The notes: generated by a model not told the origin, from the letters alone. 64,000 bases of DNA from Mesostigma viride (GCA_009746045.1 RPFO01000079.1:5800233-5864232), one strand, 5' to 3'; positions 26,801-34,737 are shown, numbered from the stretch's first letter. Numbers and translations: made by a program.

Positions 26801-28558
26801 TCCCTCAGTACGACTCTATCACTCACTACGACCCTGTCCCTCAGTACGACCCTGTCCCTCAGTACGACCCTACCACTCAGTACGACCCTGTCCCTCAGTA
26901 CGACCCTATCACTCAGTACGACCCTATCGCTCAGTACAACCCTACCACTCAGTACAACCCTTCGACTACTATGGCGCTAAAGTACCCCACTATGCCGGTT
27001 AAGTATTATATGCAAGGTGGCATACGAAGTGTACGCTACTATGTTAAATAGAGAAGACAGCGATAGGGTAACACCGTGTGCTGTTGCGTGGCATGCACTG
27101 CCAGGGGCCCACACAGGGGGGCATACCAAGGGGGATAGAAGGAGGCGTGCACAAGCAGCTCCATTGGCTGCACATGCCACTGGAAGGAGGCCACAAGCAA
27201 GGCCTACCGTTGCTACACCGCCGGAGAATGCGCCCACTTGGGTGGATGTGCTTCAGAGTTCACCGCCGTGAAAACCAACTCTAAATCAAAAGGGAAAAAA
27301 AGAACAGGAGCTGGGACGGGACCAGAGGGCACCTGTTCAAGGAAGATAATAACCTCTTATAAAGCATAATACACATATAATTTAATCAAAATGTTTAGTA
27401 TAATAGAATGTTGAATATAACCAAATCAGAATGCTTAACCAGAATGAAACGAAATTAATCGTAATTTAAAAAATTAATCGTAATAAACTACTTTTGTGGA
27501 CCAGGCTAGTAGGAAACGACGCATGGCACTAAAGGACTCATCGCTGTGCTCACCTGCGCCACCGCCGCCGTCACCGCGCCCCTGTAGCGCGTCAGGCTGC
27601 GGGCCACATCCGCGACCACCACGTGCGGCCAGTTGACCTGCACCTGCGGGCGGCGCAGGAGAGGCGCGTACACCTGGGGGCACCAGACAGGGACGACAGG
27701 GCCGATAGGGCAGACAGAGCATCCCCGCAAACACAAGCAGTAAGAGTGGTTTAGACAAGTGCAACCAGATAGAGAACCGTCGACATTAGCAATCAGTAAA
27801 GGAGGTTCCAGGGGTGGCACCCAGGTTGCCGTCAATGCATAAGCACTTGGTCAGAACTGGTAAACTTGCCCCATATCTTCTGCTGGTGCTTGATCCCCTG
27901 TCCATTTTGTTTCATGCTGGGCAGAAGGGAGCCAGTCCTGTTCAAAATTTGGTTGATTCCAACGTCTTGGAGCAGTCAAGGGAATTCGCATTCATTTGCA
28001 GAGAGCACGCCAGGCGAGATGCTCATAATGGGGTGTATGGCTACGTTCGTCACAGCCATGCGGCGTTGCGTGATGGTGACTACCATCAAGTTGGCCGTCC
28101 TGGCTTTACGGACAGGTCCAATTAAGCTTGCTCCTTGGCTGTCATAGATATCACACCATATCGATTCGCAATGATGACATGATATTGCTTACCTCGTCAA
28201 TTATAATGGCCAGCTGGGCAATGGTCTGCCGACCGCCGCCAGCAATTTCCAGAAATGTGACATTTGCGGCAATGTTCTGTAGGGTTAACGCGACCCCCGG
28301 TTTCCATCGTATGCACTGGACAGCTTTCTTGCTACTTAAAACCTGGTCAAGTTGCAAGGATGCAACGAGCTCGTCCTTGGACTCGACCATGTAAAAGATA
28401 ATCATCTCCCTGTCCGGCGCCTCTAGAAATGCCTTCACGGCTGCCGCGGAATCGGGATCGTCCATCATGCGTTTCCACTTGTCCCTTTTCACCCGCATTC
28501 GAATTTCGATTTTCGACGCCAGCCATGACGCGCAGTCAGGATTCTGCTTTTCTGTCAT
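110..28558 (-). CDS. Axonemal dynein heavy chain (outer-arm beta-like), 5' 17 exons; continues past left edge
   Basis: Microtubule motor of the ciliary axoneme. Joined exons (minus): 28193-28558, 27554-27673, 25546-25869, 24072-24182, 21081-21944, 18652-19026, 16563-16817, 15846-16217, 13884-15428, 12384-13136, 10573-11220, 8520-8801, 5897-6676, 4371-5030, 3371-4007, 2457-2599, 110-1500. This is one open frame of about 3,208 codons. Seen: N-terminal tail, linker, AAA1 Walker A GPAGTGKT (about residue 2399) and Walker B CFDEFN (about 2449), AAA2 GACGTGKS (about 2754), AAA3 GGAGCGKT (about 3133) and VDDLNMP. Motifs such as [21 protein letters not shown] and ATPATVSR point to the DNAH9/11/17 (beta) class; alpha outer-arm or I1 chains are the alternatives. 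AAA4-AAA6, stalk and C-terminus lie off the left edge. AAA3 is reached several hundred residues later than in a usual 4,500-residue chain because of low-complexity inserts. Introns are nearly all phase 0. Confidence 0.93.
1501..2456 (-). other. Intron 16, AT-rich microsatellite, otherwise unremarkable
   Basis: Next to the exon 17 acceptor is an AAT/ATT microsatellite (about 1517-1568). The remaining roughly 850 bp hold no recognised gene or element; a C-rich tract (2185-2400) is mildly repetitive (ccacccac motifs). Confidence 0.6.
2457..2599 (-). CDS. Dynein heavy chain exon 16 (short, phase 1 in, phase 0 out)
   Basis: 143 bp, residues 2698-2745: GDLFPG...[16 protein letters not shown], exactly the stretch missing between exons 15 and 17 in beta-class chains (GLIGDLFP...EDSFVLK..QLEELL). 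Acceptor GACCAG|GC, donor CTGCAG|GTGGGA. It was located by homology and is not visible as a long open frame. Confidence 0.92.
2600..3370 (-). repeat. Intron 15 with duplicated ~60-bp unit
   Basis: Two imperfect copies of a unit with GAGGACGTTGAGTAGGTTAA lie between about 2958 and 3080, with a partial third; another A-rich imperfect repeat lies at 2695-2790. No gene seen. Confidence 0.6.
3371..4007 (-). CDS. Dynein heavy chain exon 15 (end of AAA1 to AAA2)
   Basis: Residues 2486-2697 plus one base. [19 protein letters not shown] and [10 protein letters not shown] are conserved; [18 protein letters not shown] leads to AAA2. Between VVAASLKQ and the next conserved block is an Ala/Pro/Gly insert of about 70 residues. 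Donor GTTG|GTGCGT in phase 1, matched by exon 16. Confidence 0.95.
4371..5030 (-). CDS. Dynein heavy chain exon 14 (AAA1, main ATPase site)
   Basis: Residues 2266-2485. [15 protein letters not shown] leads into AAA1; Walker [12 protein letters not shown] at about 2399 and Walker [10 protein letters not shown] at about 2449 are intact, with [10 protein letters not shown] between. A Gly/Ala/Ser insert ([13 protein letters not shown]..) precedes the AAA1 fold. Acceptor CTGTCAG|GGC, donor TTCCAG|GTGAGG. Confidence 0.97.
5031..5896 (-). repeat. Intron 13 with two small tandem arrays
   Basis: Three copies of a 47-48-bp unit (core GGGCCATAAGGTCTGCACCC) at about 5335-5477, and a 15-bp unit (TATGTCCTATATGTA) at about 5770-5832. 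The word GAGCTGGATGAGG occurs twice beside the exon 13 donor (about 5832 and 5875). No gene. Confidence 0.75.
5897..6676 (-). CDS. Dynein heavy chain exon 13 (linker)
   Basis: Residues 2006-2265; [20 protein letters not shown] and [11 protein letters not shown] are conserved linker motifs, followed by [17 protein letters not shown]. An Ala/Ser/Pro-rich insert (about 90 residues, from [10 protein letters not shown] to GAGAEAVAL) sits where homologs have a short loop. Acceptor CACCAG|GCG was chosen over an upstream CTTCCAG because it joins CEK to [10 protein letters not shown]. Confidence 0.93.
6889..7281 (-). repeat. 55-bp AT-rich minisatellite, seven copies (intron 12)
   Basis: The unit has core CGTATAGTCATCATTATAAG and is repeated seven times with few changes. 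Each unit contains partly self-complementary ATAGTC/GACTAT words and could fold. It lies in intron 12 (6677-8519). Confidence 0.9.
8047..8343 (-). repeat. 10-bp (CACAATGGCA) array, intron 12
   Basis: About 24 near-perfect copies of a 10-bp unit, then four 12-bp variants containing ATATGGCACA. Because 10 is not a multiple of three, long spurious frames open in all phases; they are not genes. Confidence 0.95.
8520..8801 (-). CDS. Dynein heavy chain exon 12 (linker)
   Basis: Ninety-four codons, residues 1912-2005; [21 protein letters not shown] and TPNVV...GMLDTLDGL are textbook linker sequence. The acceptor GTGCAG|GTC is fused directly to the end of the 1.4-kb 11-bp minisatellite, so the repeat itself supplies the pyrimidine tract. 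Donor GAGAAG|GTGACG. Confidence 0.95.
8811..10212 (-). repeat. 1.4-kb GGGGGCATAAG minisatellite abutting the exon 12 acceptor
   Basis: An 11-bp unit (with 10-bp and substituted variants) is repeated more than 120 times. The G-rich strand is the plus strand, the transcription template; in the transcript it reads as CTTATGCCCCC, a pyrimidine-rich tract running straight into the exon 12 3' splice site. Spurious frames of several hundred codons arise on the minus strand. Confidence 0.95.
10466..10603 (-). repeat. Exon 11 end and donor tandemly quadruplicated
   Basis: Four copies of a 35-38-bp unit with core TGCGCCACAAAGCG. The copy at 10570-10603 is the true exon end. Two downstream copies keep a donor dinucleotide in the same context (near 10536 and 10498), and the fourth is diverged. 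Confidence 0.85.
10573..11220 (-). CDS. Dynein heavy chain exon 11 (linker begins)
   Basis: Residues 1696-1911; start of the linker (DHC_N2). Conserved: [49 protein letters not shown] (in part) and ending [19 protein letters not shown] short Gly/Ala-rich insert follows QETVGGGG. Donor GAG|GTGGGT; the last ~37 bp of the exon plus donor are repeated three more times in the intron. Confidence 0.93.
11244..11931 (-). repeat. GGGC/GGGT/GGTT tetranucleotide tract, intron 10
   Basis: About 690 bp: interrupted GGGC/GGCGGG runs (to about 11480), GGGT repeats (to about 11610), then GGTT repeats with a few GATT interruptions. The G-rich strand is the template strand of the dynein gene. It ends about 25 bp from the exon 11 acceptor. 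Strong G-quadruplex potential on the plus strand is expected from the sequence. Confidence 0.95.
12270..12400 (-). repeat. 58-bp tandem duplication spanning exon 10 donor
   Basis: Copies sharing CACCACAAACACACCATGGA repeat at about 12286 and 12338, and a diverged partial copy overlaps the exon 10 end. The true donor therefore sits in a duplicated context. Confidence 0.65.
12384..13136 (-). CDS. Dynein heavy chain exon 10
   Basis: Residues 1445-1695, ending ..[10 protein letters not shown]. The donor ATG|GTGAGG was chosen because it gives [20 protein letters not shown], the exact spacing of the conserved LWD..........W motif. Alternative donors 9 or 12 bp earlier also keep phase 0. An acidic Ser/Gly insert (around [13 protein letters not shown] to [10 protein letters not shown]) interrupts the tail. 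The donor lies in a tandem duplication. Confidence 0.88.
13137..13883 (-). other. Intron 9, no element recognised
   Basis: About 750 bp with no gene. Near the exon 9 donor a short TATCTTG repeat (13852-13876) and several diverged copies of a TACCTGATACAGCTGG-like word (exon 9 end and donor) are visible at about 13540, 13600 and 13700, so this donor region may also be imperfectly duplicated. Confidence 0.5.
13884..15428 (-). CDS. Dynein heavy chain exon 9 (longest exon, two low-complexity inserts)
   Basis: Residues 930-1444. Conserved pieces are [23 protein letters not shown] and [13 protein letters not shown]...IDEFI. Two inserts interrupt them: a Ser/Ala/Pro-rich one after VNSGGPEG and a long acidic Gly-rich one from about GKRRGGQEA to GESASPRG (roughly 110 residues, including the run [10 protein letters not shown]). 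The frame stays open through both, and 1,545 bp is an exact multiple of three. Confidence 0.9.
15846..16217 (-). CDS. Dynein heavy chain exon 8
   Basis: Residues 806-929, the coiled segment after YNK ([23 protein letters not shown]..). It contains a short Gly-rich insert near [10 protein letters not shown]. Acceptor GCGCAG|ATC, donor CTCAAG|GTGACG, phase 0. Confidence 0.87.
16563..16817 (-). CDS. Dynein heavy chain exon 7
   Basis: Eighty-five codons, residues 721-805; [19 protein letters not shown] and [11 protein letters not shown] match the conserved L.VNFDP.L..LLREV...YNK region. The acceptor ACCCCCAG is only 16 bp from a 7-bp (CTGCCCT in sense) minisatellite. Donor AACAAG|GTATGA. Confidence 0.9.
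16833..17151 (-). repeat. 7-bp GGGCAGA minisatellite next to exon 7 acceptor
   Basis: About 45 tandem copies, nearly perfect. The sense strand reads CTGCCCT, pyrimidine-rich, and ends 16 bp upstream of the exon 7 start. Spurious frames of 140-240 codons occur on both strands. Confidence 0.95.
17727..17800. repeat. CA dinucleotide microsatellite (intron 6)
   Basis: About 35 CA repeats with one interruption, followed by three copies of a 60-bp unit (17803-17985, containing ACGCGCTTCACCAGCATCTT). Confidence 0.95.
18065..18135 (-). mobile_element. 3' tail of a truncated LINE-like retroposon (minus strand)
   Basis: Read on the minus strand it ends with GTGCTTTTAATC-like sequence, a CTCC/GGAG hairpin and a TTAA-repeat tail, the same arrangement as at 55200-55290 on the plus strand. 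It is inserted in intron 6. The upstream length cannot be judged. Confidence 0.55.
18515..18636 (+). mobile_element. LINE 3' tail beside exon 6 donor
   Basis: Shares CACGTGACGCAGTCAC with the end of the reverse-transcriptase LINE at 57293-57309. It is followed by a tail of ATTATCATGCTAT-type repeats and TTAATTAATCAATC ending at the exon 6 donor. Confidence 0.6.
18652..19026 (-). CDS. Dynein heavy chain exon 6
   Basis: Residues 596-720; conserved [21 protein letters not shown] block, typical of the tail (PPVAGAL.W...L..RI..P). Acceptor TTCCCAG|TCC directly follows the end of a 1.3-kb 27-bp minisatellite, whose C-rich strand is the sense strand. Donor CTG|GTGGGT, phase 0, is the least certain join of the gene. 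Confidence 0.85.
19053..20396 (-). repeat. 27-bp minisatellite, about 49 copies (intron 5)
   Basis: The unit has core GAGCATGGGTGGTGGCGGGG (part), with two alternating variants (ATCGAGC and ATAGAGG). 27 is a multiple of three, so one long frame opens on each strand; on the minus strand it runs into exon 6 without a stop. The C-rich strand is the sense strand. Confidence 0.95.
20955..21077 (-). repeat. ~22-bp repeat at the exon 5 donor
   Basis: Six to seven copies of ACTATTCATATGGAGCCCCC directly inside the intron after the exon 5 donor. Here, unlike the other arrays, the sense strand is the G-rich one. Confidence 0.9.
21081..21944 (-). CDS. Dynein heavy chain exon 5
   Basis: Residues 308-595. 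Tail domain with the conserved block [17 protein letters not shown] and a later ..[19 protein letters not shown].. block matching IGGTKGK.L in homologs. Between them is a Pro/Gly/Lys-rich insert around [18 protein letters not shown]. The acceptor follows a long C-run in the sense strand (G-run at 21981-21999 on the plus strand). Donor TTGCAG|GTTGGG; immediately inside the intron is a six-copy repeat of about 22 bp. Confidence 0.88.
22000..24071 (-). other. Intron 4 (2.1 kb), no gene recognised
   Basis: From 22280 to 23700 the base composition is mixed with GC-rich blocks; this may be a degenerate element, but no protein or RNA family is recognised. A 48-bp unit is duplicated at about 23904-23999 (contains AAATATTTGTTATCAACAAA). 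Confidence 0.4.
24072..24182 (-). CDS. Dynein heavy chain exon 4
   Basis: Thirty-seven codons, residues 271-307 (..[17 protein letters not shown]..), the PL..yf..L motif of the tail. Donor CCCAAG|GTACCT, phase 0. Confidence 0.82.
24245..24485 (-). repeat. 47-bp repeat, five copies (intron 3)
   Basis: Units contain ATGGGAAGCCTATCACTCTC followed by TGAAAGGGGTAACCTTGC, with small changes between copies. Confidence 0.9.
24776..25135 (-). repeat. 45-bp minisatellite, eight identical copies (intron 3)
   Basis: Eight head-to-tail copies with no visible difference between units (core CCGGTGTCTCGCCCATATAT). Identity across copies means recent expansion or homogenisation. 45 is a multiple of three, so both strands stay open. 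Confidence 0.95.
25546..25869 (-). CDS. Dynein heavy chain exon 3 (start of DHC_N1 tail)
   Basis: Residues 163-270. The pattern LMPLPP...[15 protein letters not shown]...EVAFWERK matches the start of the N-terminal tail domain, which binds intermediate chains and dimerises. Acceptor ATGCAG|GCG, donor GAGCAG|GTGGGA; the next acceptor is also GAGCAG|GTG, so the intron is bounded by an identical 8-bp repeat. Confidence 0.9.
26193..26968 (-). repeat. 18-bp minisatellite (intron 2)
   Basis: About 43 copies of CTCAGTACGACCCTGTCC with interspersed variants (ATCACT for GTCCCT; AAC for GAC). The variants are themselves arranged in a higher-order pattern (for example 26485-26575 against 26690-26765). 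Confidence 0.95.
27554..27673 (-). CDS. Dynein heavy chain exon 2
   Basis: Forty codons, residues 123-162 (VYAPLL...[14 protein letters not shown]). They continue exon 1 in the conserved way (..DE|VYAPLL..WP.VV..DV). Acceptor CCCCAG|GTG, donor GCGCAG|GTGAGC, phase 0 on both sides. Confidence 0.85.
28193..28558 (-). CDS. Dynein heavy chain exon 1 (start codon)
   Basis: Residues 1-122. The first in-frame ATG is at 28558-28556 (MTEKQNPD...); an in-frame TAG lies upstream at 28628-28630, and a GTG at 28582 is the only other candidate start. The segment ([27 protein letters not shown]) fits the extreme N-terminus of axonemal heavy chains. Donor GTAAGC at 28192, phase 0. No kelch repeats precede it, unlike the Chlamydomonas alpha chain. 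Confidence 0.85.
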
Positions 28559-29063
28559 TCTCGCCAAGGGTCGTGATTGCACTTGCCCGTCTCTTGAGGT
28601 AGCATAAAACCCTCCATCGAATTGGGACTAGATTGGCCTTCCGAGTGTACTGTTAGCACGCAATTTAACATTTCCCCTTCACAAACAGCTCATTAGCCCT
28701 AGAGTGCGCCATCTACTGCTGTTAGTTCGCCTACCCCGGCTCCGTCATTATCATGGGTGAAGTCCCCAACTGCGACTGCGAGCGCGCCTTCCCAACTGCC
28801 TTTAGCGTCCATTACATTGTGTCGTAGAAAAAAAAAAAGGAGCGTCCGTCACTTTGGCAAAGATAAGTTTGCCGTTGTTCTTGGAATTAATATTCAATTG
28901 TTGCACAAGCTAGCTCTGGGAACCAAACATTAAAGTAGATGGAGGACATAGCTCGTAATATCGTAATTTTTTTTGTGACCAGAACAAATATAATCGCAAG
29001 TCTCAGCATGCGGCGTAGCTGCTGGCTTCCGCGTATCCTTTTTTGCCTACAGGACTGGTGTCT
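28559..29063. other. 5' flank of the dynein gene
   Basis: About 500 bp upstream of the dynein start codon. Only an A-run at 28829-28840 stands out. No promoter element can be named with confidence. Retroposon insertions begin at 29064, so the native 5' flank is short. Confidence 0.4.
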
Positions 29064-29122
29064 ACTGCGCGAAACTATGTGCGGCGTGGGACACAACAAC
29101 AACAACAACTGCGCGAAACTAT
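29064..29122 (+). mobile_element. Minimal AAC-tailed retroposon insertion with 15-bp target duplication
   Basis: ACTGCGCGAAACTAT occurs at 29064-29078 and again at 29108-29122. Between them lie only 29 bp: GCGGCGTGGGACAC plus an AAC-repeat tail. It is a 3' end of the family also seen at 29232-29296 and 34531-34667. Confidence 0.85.
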
Positions 29123-29223
29123 ACTACGAAGTTAATCATGACGTAGTAAGCAAAACTTCCCGAGTGACGGAAGTTGCCAGCAGAAAAGGAACCATGTAAA
29201 CGGGGTTCGGTTGGTCGCTACAT

Positions 29224-29304
29224 TACTTGATGGCCACTACAGATTCTCTGCTGCCCATGTGCGACGTGGGACACAACTGAACAACAACAACAACAGTACT
29301 TGAT
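29224..29304 (+). mobile_element. AAC-tailed retroposon fragment, 8-bp target duplication
   Basis: TACTTGAT flanks both sides (29224-29231, 29297-29304). The 65-bp insert begins GGCCACTACAGATTCTCTGC and ends GCGACGTGGGACACAAC plus an AAC-rich tail. The same 3' sequence is at 37304-37343. Confidence 0.8.
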
Positions 29305-31258
29305 ATATCAACATATACAAGCTTAAGGGGGGGGGGATGCTTCGCATCCCCCCCAAAAGAAGGCGCAAAGCCGACCGTAACTCTAGTAGTCGAGTTTCGA
29401 TCCGTCCGCCGACACATGGCAACTCGATTCAAGTCAACTGAAGCGGCTTATGAAGGGGGCTGAAAAAAGGAAAAAGTCGGGAGACAAATAAGCGACACGC
29501 TGTGTGGGCCTGTAACACCGCAGTCCGTCCGCCCTTCCCAGTTCACCACCCACACGTAGGCTCTTGCCGCGCTCAGTGAGACGCCCGCCGCCAGGCGAGG
29601 TTCGCACCCCCCCTCAGCAAACTGAAGCCGATGGTCTTTACATGTATTGAGGTCGCAATGAAGGCCCCCCCACCTCTCCTGAGCGAGTCGACGCCAGAGT
29701 CTGCGGGACCCCCCACTCACCCACCCGGAGGTTCCACCCCCCTCCCCCCTCCGTCAGCCATGATACGCCCGCCGGGCCCGAGCGCGGCGCCGGCCCAGGA
29801 AAAGTACGAAGATCCGCCACAGGATGCCTCCCCGCTTGAGTGAGACGGCGAGGTCGCAAGGCCCCCGCCCTTCTCAGCGAGACGCCAGAGTCTGCGGGAT
29901 CCCCCGCCCACCCCGCCCACCCACCCACCCGGAGGTCGGTACCCCCCCCCCCCCCCCCGCCCTCCCCTCAGCCCGGCCGGCCGGCATGATGCGCCCCCCC
30001 GCCCCCCGCGAAAAGGCGTGGCGCGAAGGACAGGCGTCGACCACGAGGACCCCTGAAAAAGACCGGAAAAGTATGAAGATCCGCCACAGGATGCCTCCCC
30101 GCCTGAGTGAGACGGCGAGGTCGCAAGGCCCCCGCGCCCCCCCCACACGCCACCCGGAGGTTCCCCGCCTCCCCCCCCCAGGACACTAAGACGGTCCGCC
30201 CCGGCCGGGCAAGGTCGCAGGGCCCCCGCCCTCCTCAGCGAGCAAGACGCCAGAGTCTGCGGGATCCACCCGCCCCACCGCCCCCCCCACCCGGAGTTCC
30301 TCCCCCCCCCCCCCCCCCCGCCCCCCCCCCCCCCCCCCCCCCCCCCTCCCCCCCCCCGCCCCCCTCCCCCCCCCCGCCCCCCCTCCCCCCGCCCCCCCCG
30401 CCCCCCCCACCCGGAGTTCTCCCCCCCCCGCCCGCCCCCCCATCCGGAGTTCCTCCCCCCGCCCCCCCGCGAAAAGGCGAAAACCGTCGCAAGCTCGCTC
30501 GAGTCGCTAACCGACGTCAACAATAATGTCGCGAGACGACTTGAAAGCCATAAAGATGCGAGCGAGTGAACGCGGCGCGAACTGAGGACAGGGGTCGACG
30601 ACGGACGAGGAGCGAAAACTACGGAGATCCGCCACATATATCAAAGAGACAACATATATAGCCTCTTTGATATATAGTTGTCTCTTTGATATATAGCCTT
30701 GCCGAATGCTATTGGAGATACGCGCGTCTTCGGTCCAACCACGCACGGTAGCCTGTACGATCTCCAAATTCCGTCGACTTGCGCCCAACGGAAAAGGCGA
30801 AAAGGACACCCGTCGATCACGAGGACCCCTGAAAATATGTACGGAAAGTTACGGCATACGGGCCACAGGATGCCCGATGGTCTTTACATGCAGGGCTTGA
30901 CGGCTTTCGTCCGATGGTTTTTAATATAGTTGGATACAGTCGGTTGCAAAATCCCAATTAGCAACTTTCGACGACTTAGAAACTTTGGTCAGTTTCAAAC
31001 CTAACGTCTATTGGTCCCTTTTACTGAAGCACCTGCATGCCTGGATTTCCGGGTAAATGGGTATTTTTATTAACCAATAGGAATATCATTAGGTTAAGAG
31101 GTACCACGTATCGACCAGCTGAGGGTAGTAGTGTGATAGGTGAAAGGCACCTCAGTGCATGGATTCAAGACGGAGAATTTTAACAGCAACAAAAAGTTTA
31201 AGTATCTTCGCCCGTCAGTCTTTGGACCGTCACTTCAGTAGACGACGCAGTTTGGATG

Positions 31259-31290
31259 TACCAACCTACGACGATCGTCGTAGGTTGGTA
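31259..31290. repeat. Perfect 32-bp palindrome inside the foldback arm
   Basis: TACCAACCTACGACGA followed immediately by its exact complement; no loop. A similar cluster of mutually inverted TATATCAAAGAGACAAC words lies at 30643-30697. Confidence 0.95.
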
Positions 31291-34200
31291 TATGGGCAGC
31301 CGCCACGTGCAGGGGAATAACTTCTGGCGAACCTGTCCGGCCGCTAACGCAGTTTCGTCATTCCGACAGGTAGAAAGTCGAAACGGGTGGAAAGTCGAAC
31401 CCGGCGATAGCAACGGCGAAAAGACGAAAGCCGTCAAGCCGACCGTCACTCTAGTAGGCGACCCAGTTTCGATGAGTCGACAGGTGGCAAGTCGCAAAAG
31501 TTCGACCAACTACGCGCCAGTCAAGCTCGATCGACTCGCTAACGTCAAAATGTCGCGAGACGACTTTAAAGCCATTAAAGATGCCCGCGAGTGAACGCCA
31601 ATAGCGTCTCACTGAACAAACGCCTTTCGTCCTCCGCTCAAGATACGCCGTCTTCGATCCAGCCACGCACGGAAGCCTGTACGATCTCCAAATTCCGACG
31701 ACTTGTGCCCAACGGTAAAAGGCGAAAAGGACACCCGTCGATCACGAGTTATCCACTGAAATGTACGGAAAGTTACGGCGTACGGACCACAGGATGCCCG
31801 ATGGTTTTTAATATAGTTGATACTAAAACTTGTAAAACGCAGCCCTGGCACAATTTTAGCTAACACTCTTTCGAACGGCTTTCGGCTCCAGCCACTCAGC
31901 GGCGCGACTTACAGTCCGCTTGACGAATGAGCTGCGCGAAATTTCGTTGCGACCAATCACGAAAAGGTCAAACCACGGCGCGCCCATTTTTGAGGTTTCT
32001 GAAGCGTTACATCCAGATGAGCCATTTGGCAGAGGTCCGTATGCCCAGATGGCTCCTACTAGAAAACTCTGCGATTTCCTGTGTTCGCGAGCTCCAGATA
32101 TAACCGTCGCAAACTTTTGGGCTGTTGGACCAAACTTTATCCTGAGGAACCAGTTACAAACGCGCAGGAAGCTCACACGTGGATTTTCCTCTGCTCCACC
32201 GCCTGTAAGCGATTTTCCCCTGCTGTCTGCGGGGTTGGCGAGGTCACTCATCCCCGCGCGCATCGCGCTCCCGTGCAGGGGTAGCAGTCAATCTGGAGCT
32301 TGAACTCCGCAAGTAGTTCGCGAGCTCCGTCCACTGCGCGGTTGCGCAGTTTGTCCCTTTGTAGCAATGTACATATTGTTAAACTTCCGCTAAAGCTGCC
32401 TACGTAGTCTTCAGGCGCAAAGGCATACATCGTTTATTTACTCGTGACGACCCGGGTTCGAGCCTTCATGAAAGTCTGTCCAATACATTTTGGATTTTTT
32501 CCCTTCACCCTTTTGCCAAACTGCATGAATCTTGTGGTCGAAACTCTAAAGCTAGCGCGCGCTCCTTGGCGGGACTAGCGCCACTTGGCACTCGACGGAG
32601 GTACGTGGTGACTCACATTTCCCTAGCCGGGGCTCCCTGGCCGGGGACCGGCCACAAAAAGTACAAGCTCTAATGTCGCGGGCGAAGCCCGCAAAACTTG
32701 TCTAACTATCTAACTATATTAAAAACCATCGGGCATCCTGTGGCCCGTACGCCGTAGTTTTTTACGGAATTCAGTGATCAACTCGTGATCGACGGGTGTC
32801 CTTTTCGCCTTTTCCCGTTGGGCGCAAGTCGACGGAATTTGGAGATCGTTCAGGCTTCCGTGCGTGGTTGGACCGAAGAAGCCCTGTCGTTGGCGGCGGA
32901 CGGAGATGATTTGTTCAGTGGGATACGATTGGCGTTCACACGCTGGAATCTTTAGTGGCTTTAAAGTCGTCTCGCGACATTTTGACGTTGGCGACTCGAT
33001 CGAGCTTGACTGGCGGGTAGTCGGTCAACGACTTGCCACCTGTCGGAACGACGAACTGGGTCGCCTACTAGAGTGACGGTCAGCTTGACGGCTTTCGTAT
33101 TTTCACCGTCCTTCTTCATTTGTCTGTGGTTCCATTGAGTTGAATCTTCGCGTTCGGCTTTAGTTGGTCTCCAATAGCATTCGGCAAGTCCTGTCCTTCG
33201 CGCTGCGTTCACTCGCTCGCATCTTTAATGGCGGGGGGGGGAACTCCGGGTGGGTGGGGGGCGCGGGGCCGGGGAGCGGGGGGATCCCGCATCATTTGGC
33301 GTCTCGCTGAGGCCGGAGGGCCGCCGGGGGCCTTGCGACCTCGCCTGCGGCAGGGCGTCTCACTGTGCGGGCCGGCCGGCCGGGGGGGGGCGGGGGCGGG
33401 GGGGGGAACCTCCGGGTGGCGGGTGGGGGGCCGGGCGCGGGCGCCTTGCGACCTCGCCGTCTCACTGACTCAGGCGGCGAGGCATCCTGTGGCGGATCTT
33501 CGTACTTTTCCGGTCTTTTTCAAGGGTCCTCATGGTCGACGCCTGTCCTTCGCGCCACGCCTTTTCGCGGGGGGGGGGGGGGGGAAGGCGGGGGGGGGGG
33601 GGCGGGGGGGGGGGGAACTCCGGGTGGGTGGGCAGGCGGGGTGGGCGGGGGATCCCGCAGACTCTGGCGTCAGTCTCGCTGACGAGGGCGGGGGCCTTGC
33701 GACCTCGCCTGGGGCGGGGCGTCTCACTGTGCGGGGGGGGGGGGGACCTCCGGGTGGTGGCTGGGTGGGCGCGGGCGCCTTGCAACCTCGCCGTCTCACT
33801 CAGGCGGGGAGGCACCCTGTGGCGGATCTTCGTACTTTTCCGGTCTTTTTCAGGGGTCCTCATGGTCGACGCCTGTCCTTCGCGCCACGCCTTTTCGCGG
33901 GGGGCGGGGGGCGCATCATGGCCGGCTGGGGGGGGGGGGGGGGGGGAACCTCCGGGTGGGTGGGCGGGCGCGGGGGCCGGGGGATCCCGCAGACTCTGGC
34001 GTCTCGCTGAGGAGGGCGGGGAGCCTTGCGCGCGACCTCCCTGTCTCACTCAGGCGGTGAGGCATCCTGTGGCGGATCTTCTTACTTTTCCGGCCGGCGG
34101 GGGGGCGCATCATGGCTGAGGGGGGGGGGGGGGGAACCTCCGGGGGGGGGGATGGGCATGGGGGACGGGGGATCGTGCACACTTTGGCGTCTCACTGAGG

Positions 34201-34515
34201 AGGGCGGGGGCCTCATTGCGACCTCAATACATGTAAAGACCATCGGCTCGCTGAGGGGGAGGGGGGTTGCGACCTCGCCTCGGGCGGGGCGTCTCACTGA
34301 GGCGGCCAATCATGGCCTCCGGGTGGACTGGGAAGGGCGGACGGACTGCGGTGTTTCAGGCCCACACAGCGTGTCGTTATTTGTCTCCCGACTTTTTCCT
34401 TTTTTCAGCCCCCTTCGTAAGCTTCAGTTGACTTGAACCGTTCATAAGCTTCGGTTGACTTGAATCGAGTTGCCATCTGTCGGCGGACGGATCGAATCTC
34501 GGCTACTAGAGTTAC

Positions 34516-34682
<167 letters not shown>

Positions 34683-34737
34683 TTCTTTTGGGGGGGGTGC
34701 GAAGCATCCCCCCCCCCTTAAGGGGACGGGACATGCC

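Noticed and set aside
26175-27002. Open frames of 267-275 codons (plus) with Ser/Thr/Leu or Pro/Ser/Val repeats
   Set aside because: Readings of the 18-bp minisatellite in intron 2.
30643-30697. Inverted TATATCAAAGAGACAAC words as ends of the 665-bp element
   Set aside because: Only the terminal ~15 bp match; nothing of the element body is present, so insertion cannot be claimed.
32445-32465. GGTTCGAGCC resembling a tRNA B box
   Set aside because: No matching A box or acceptor stem could be built around it.
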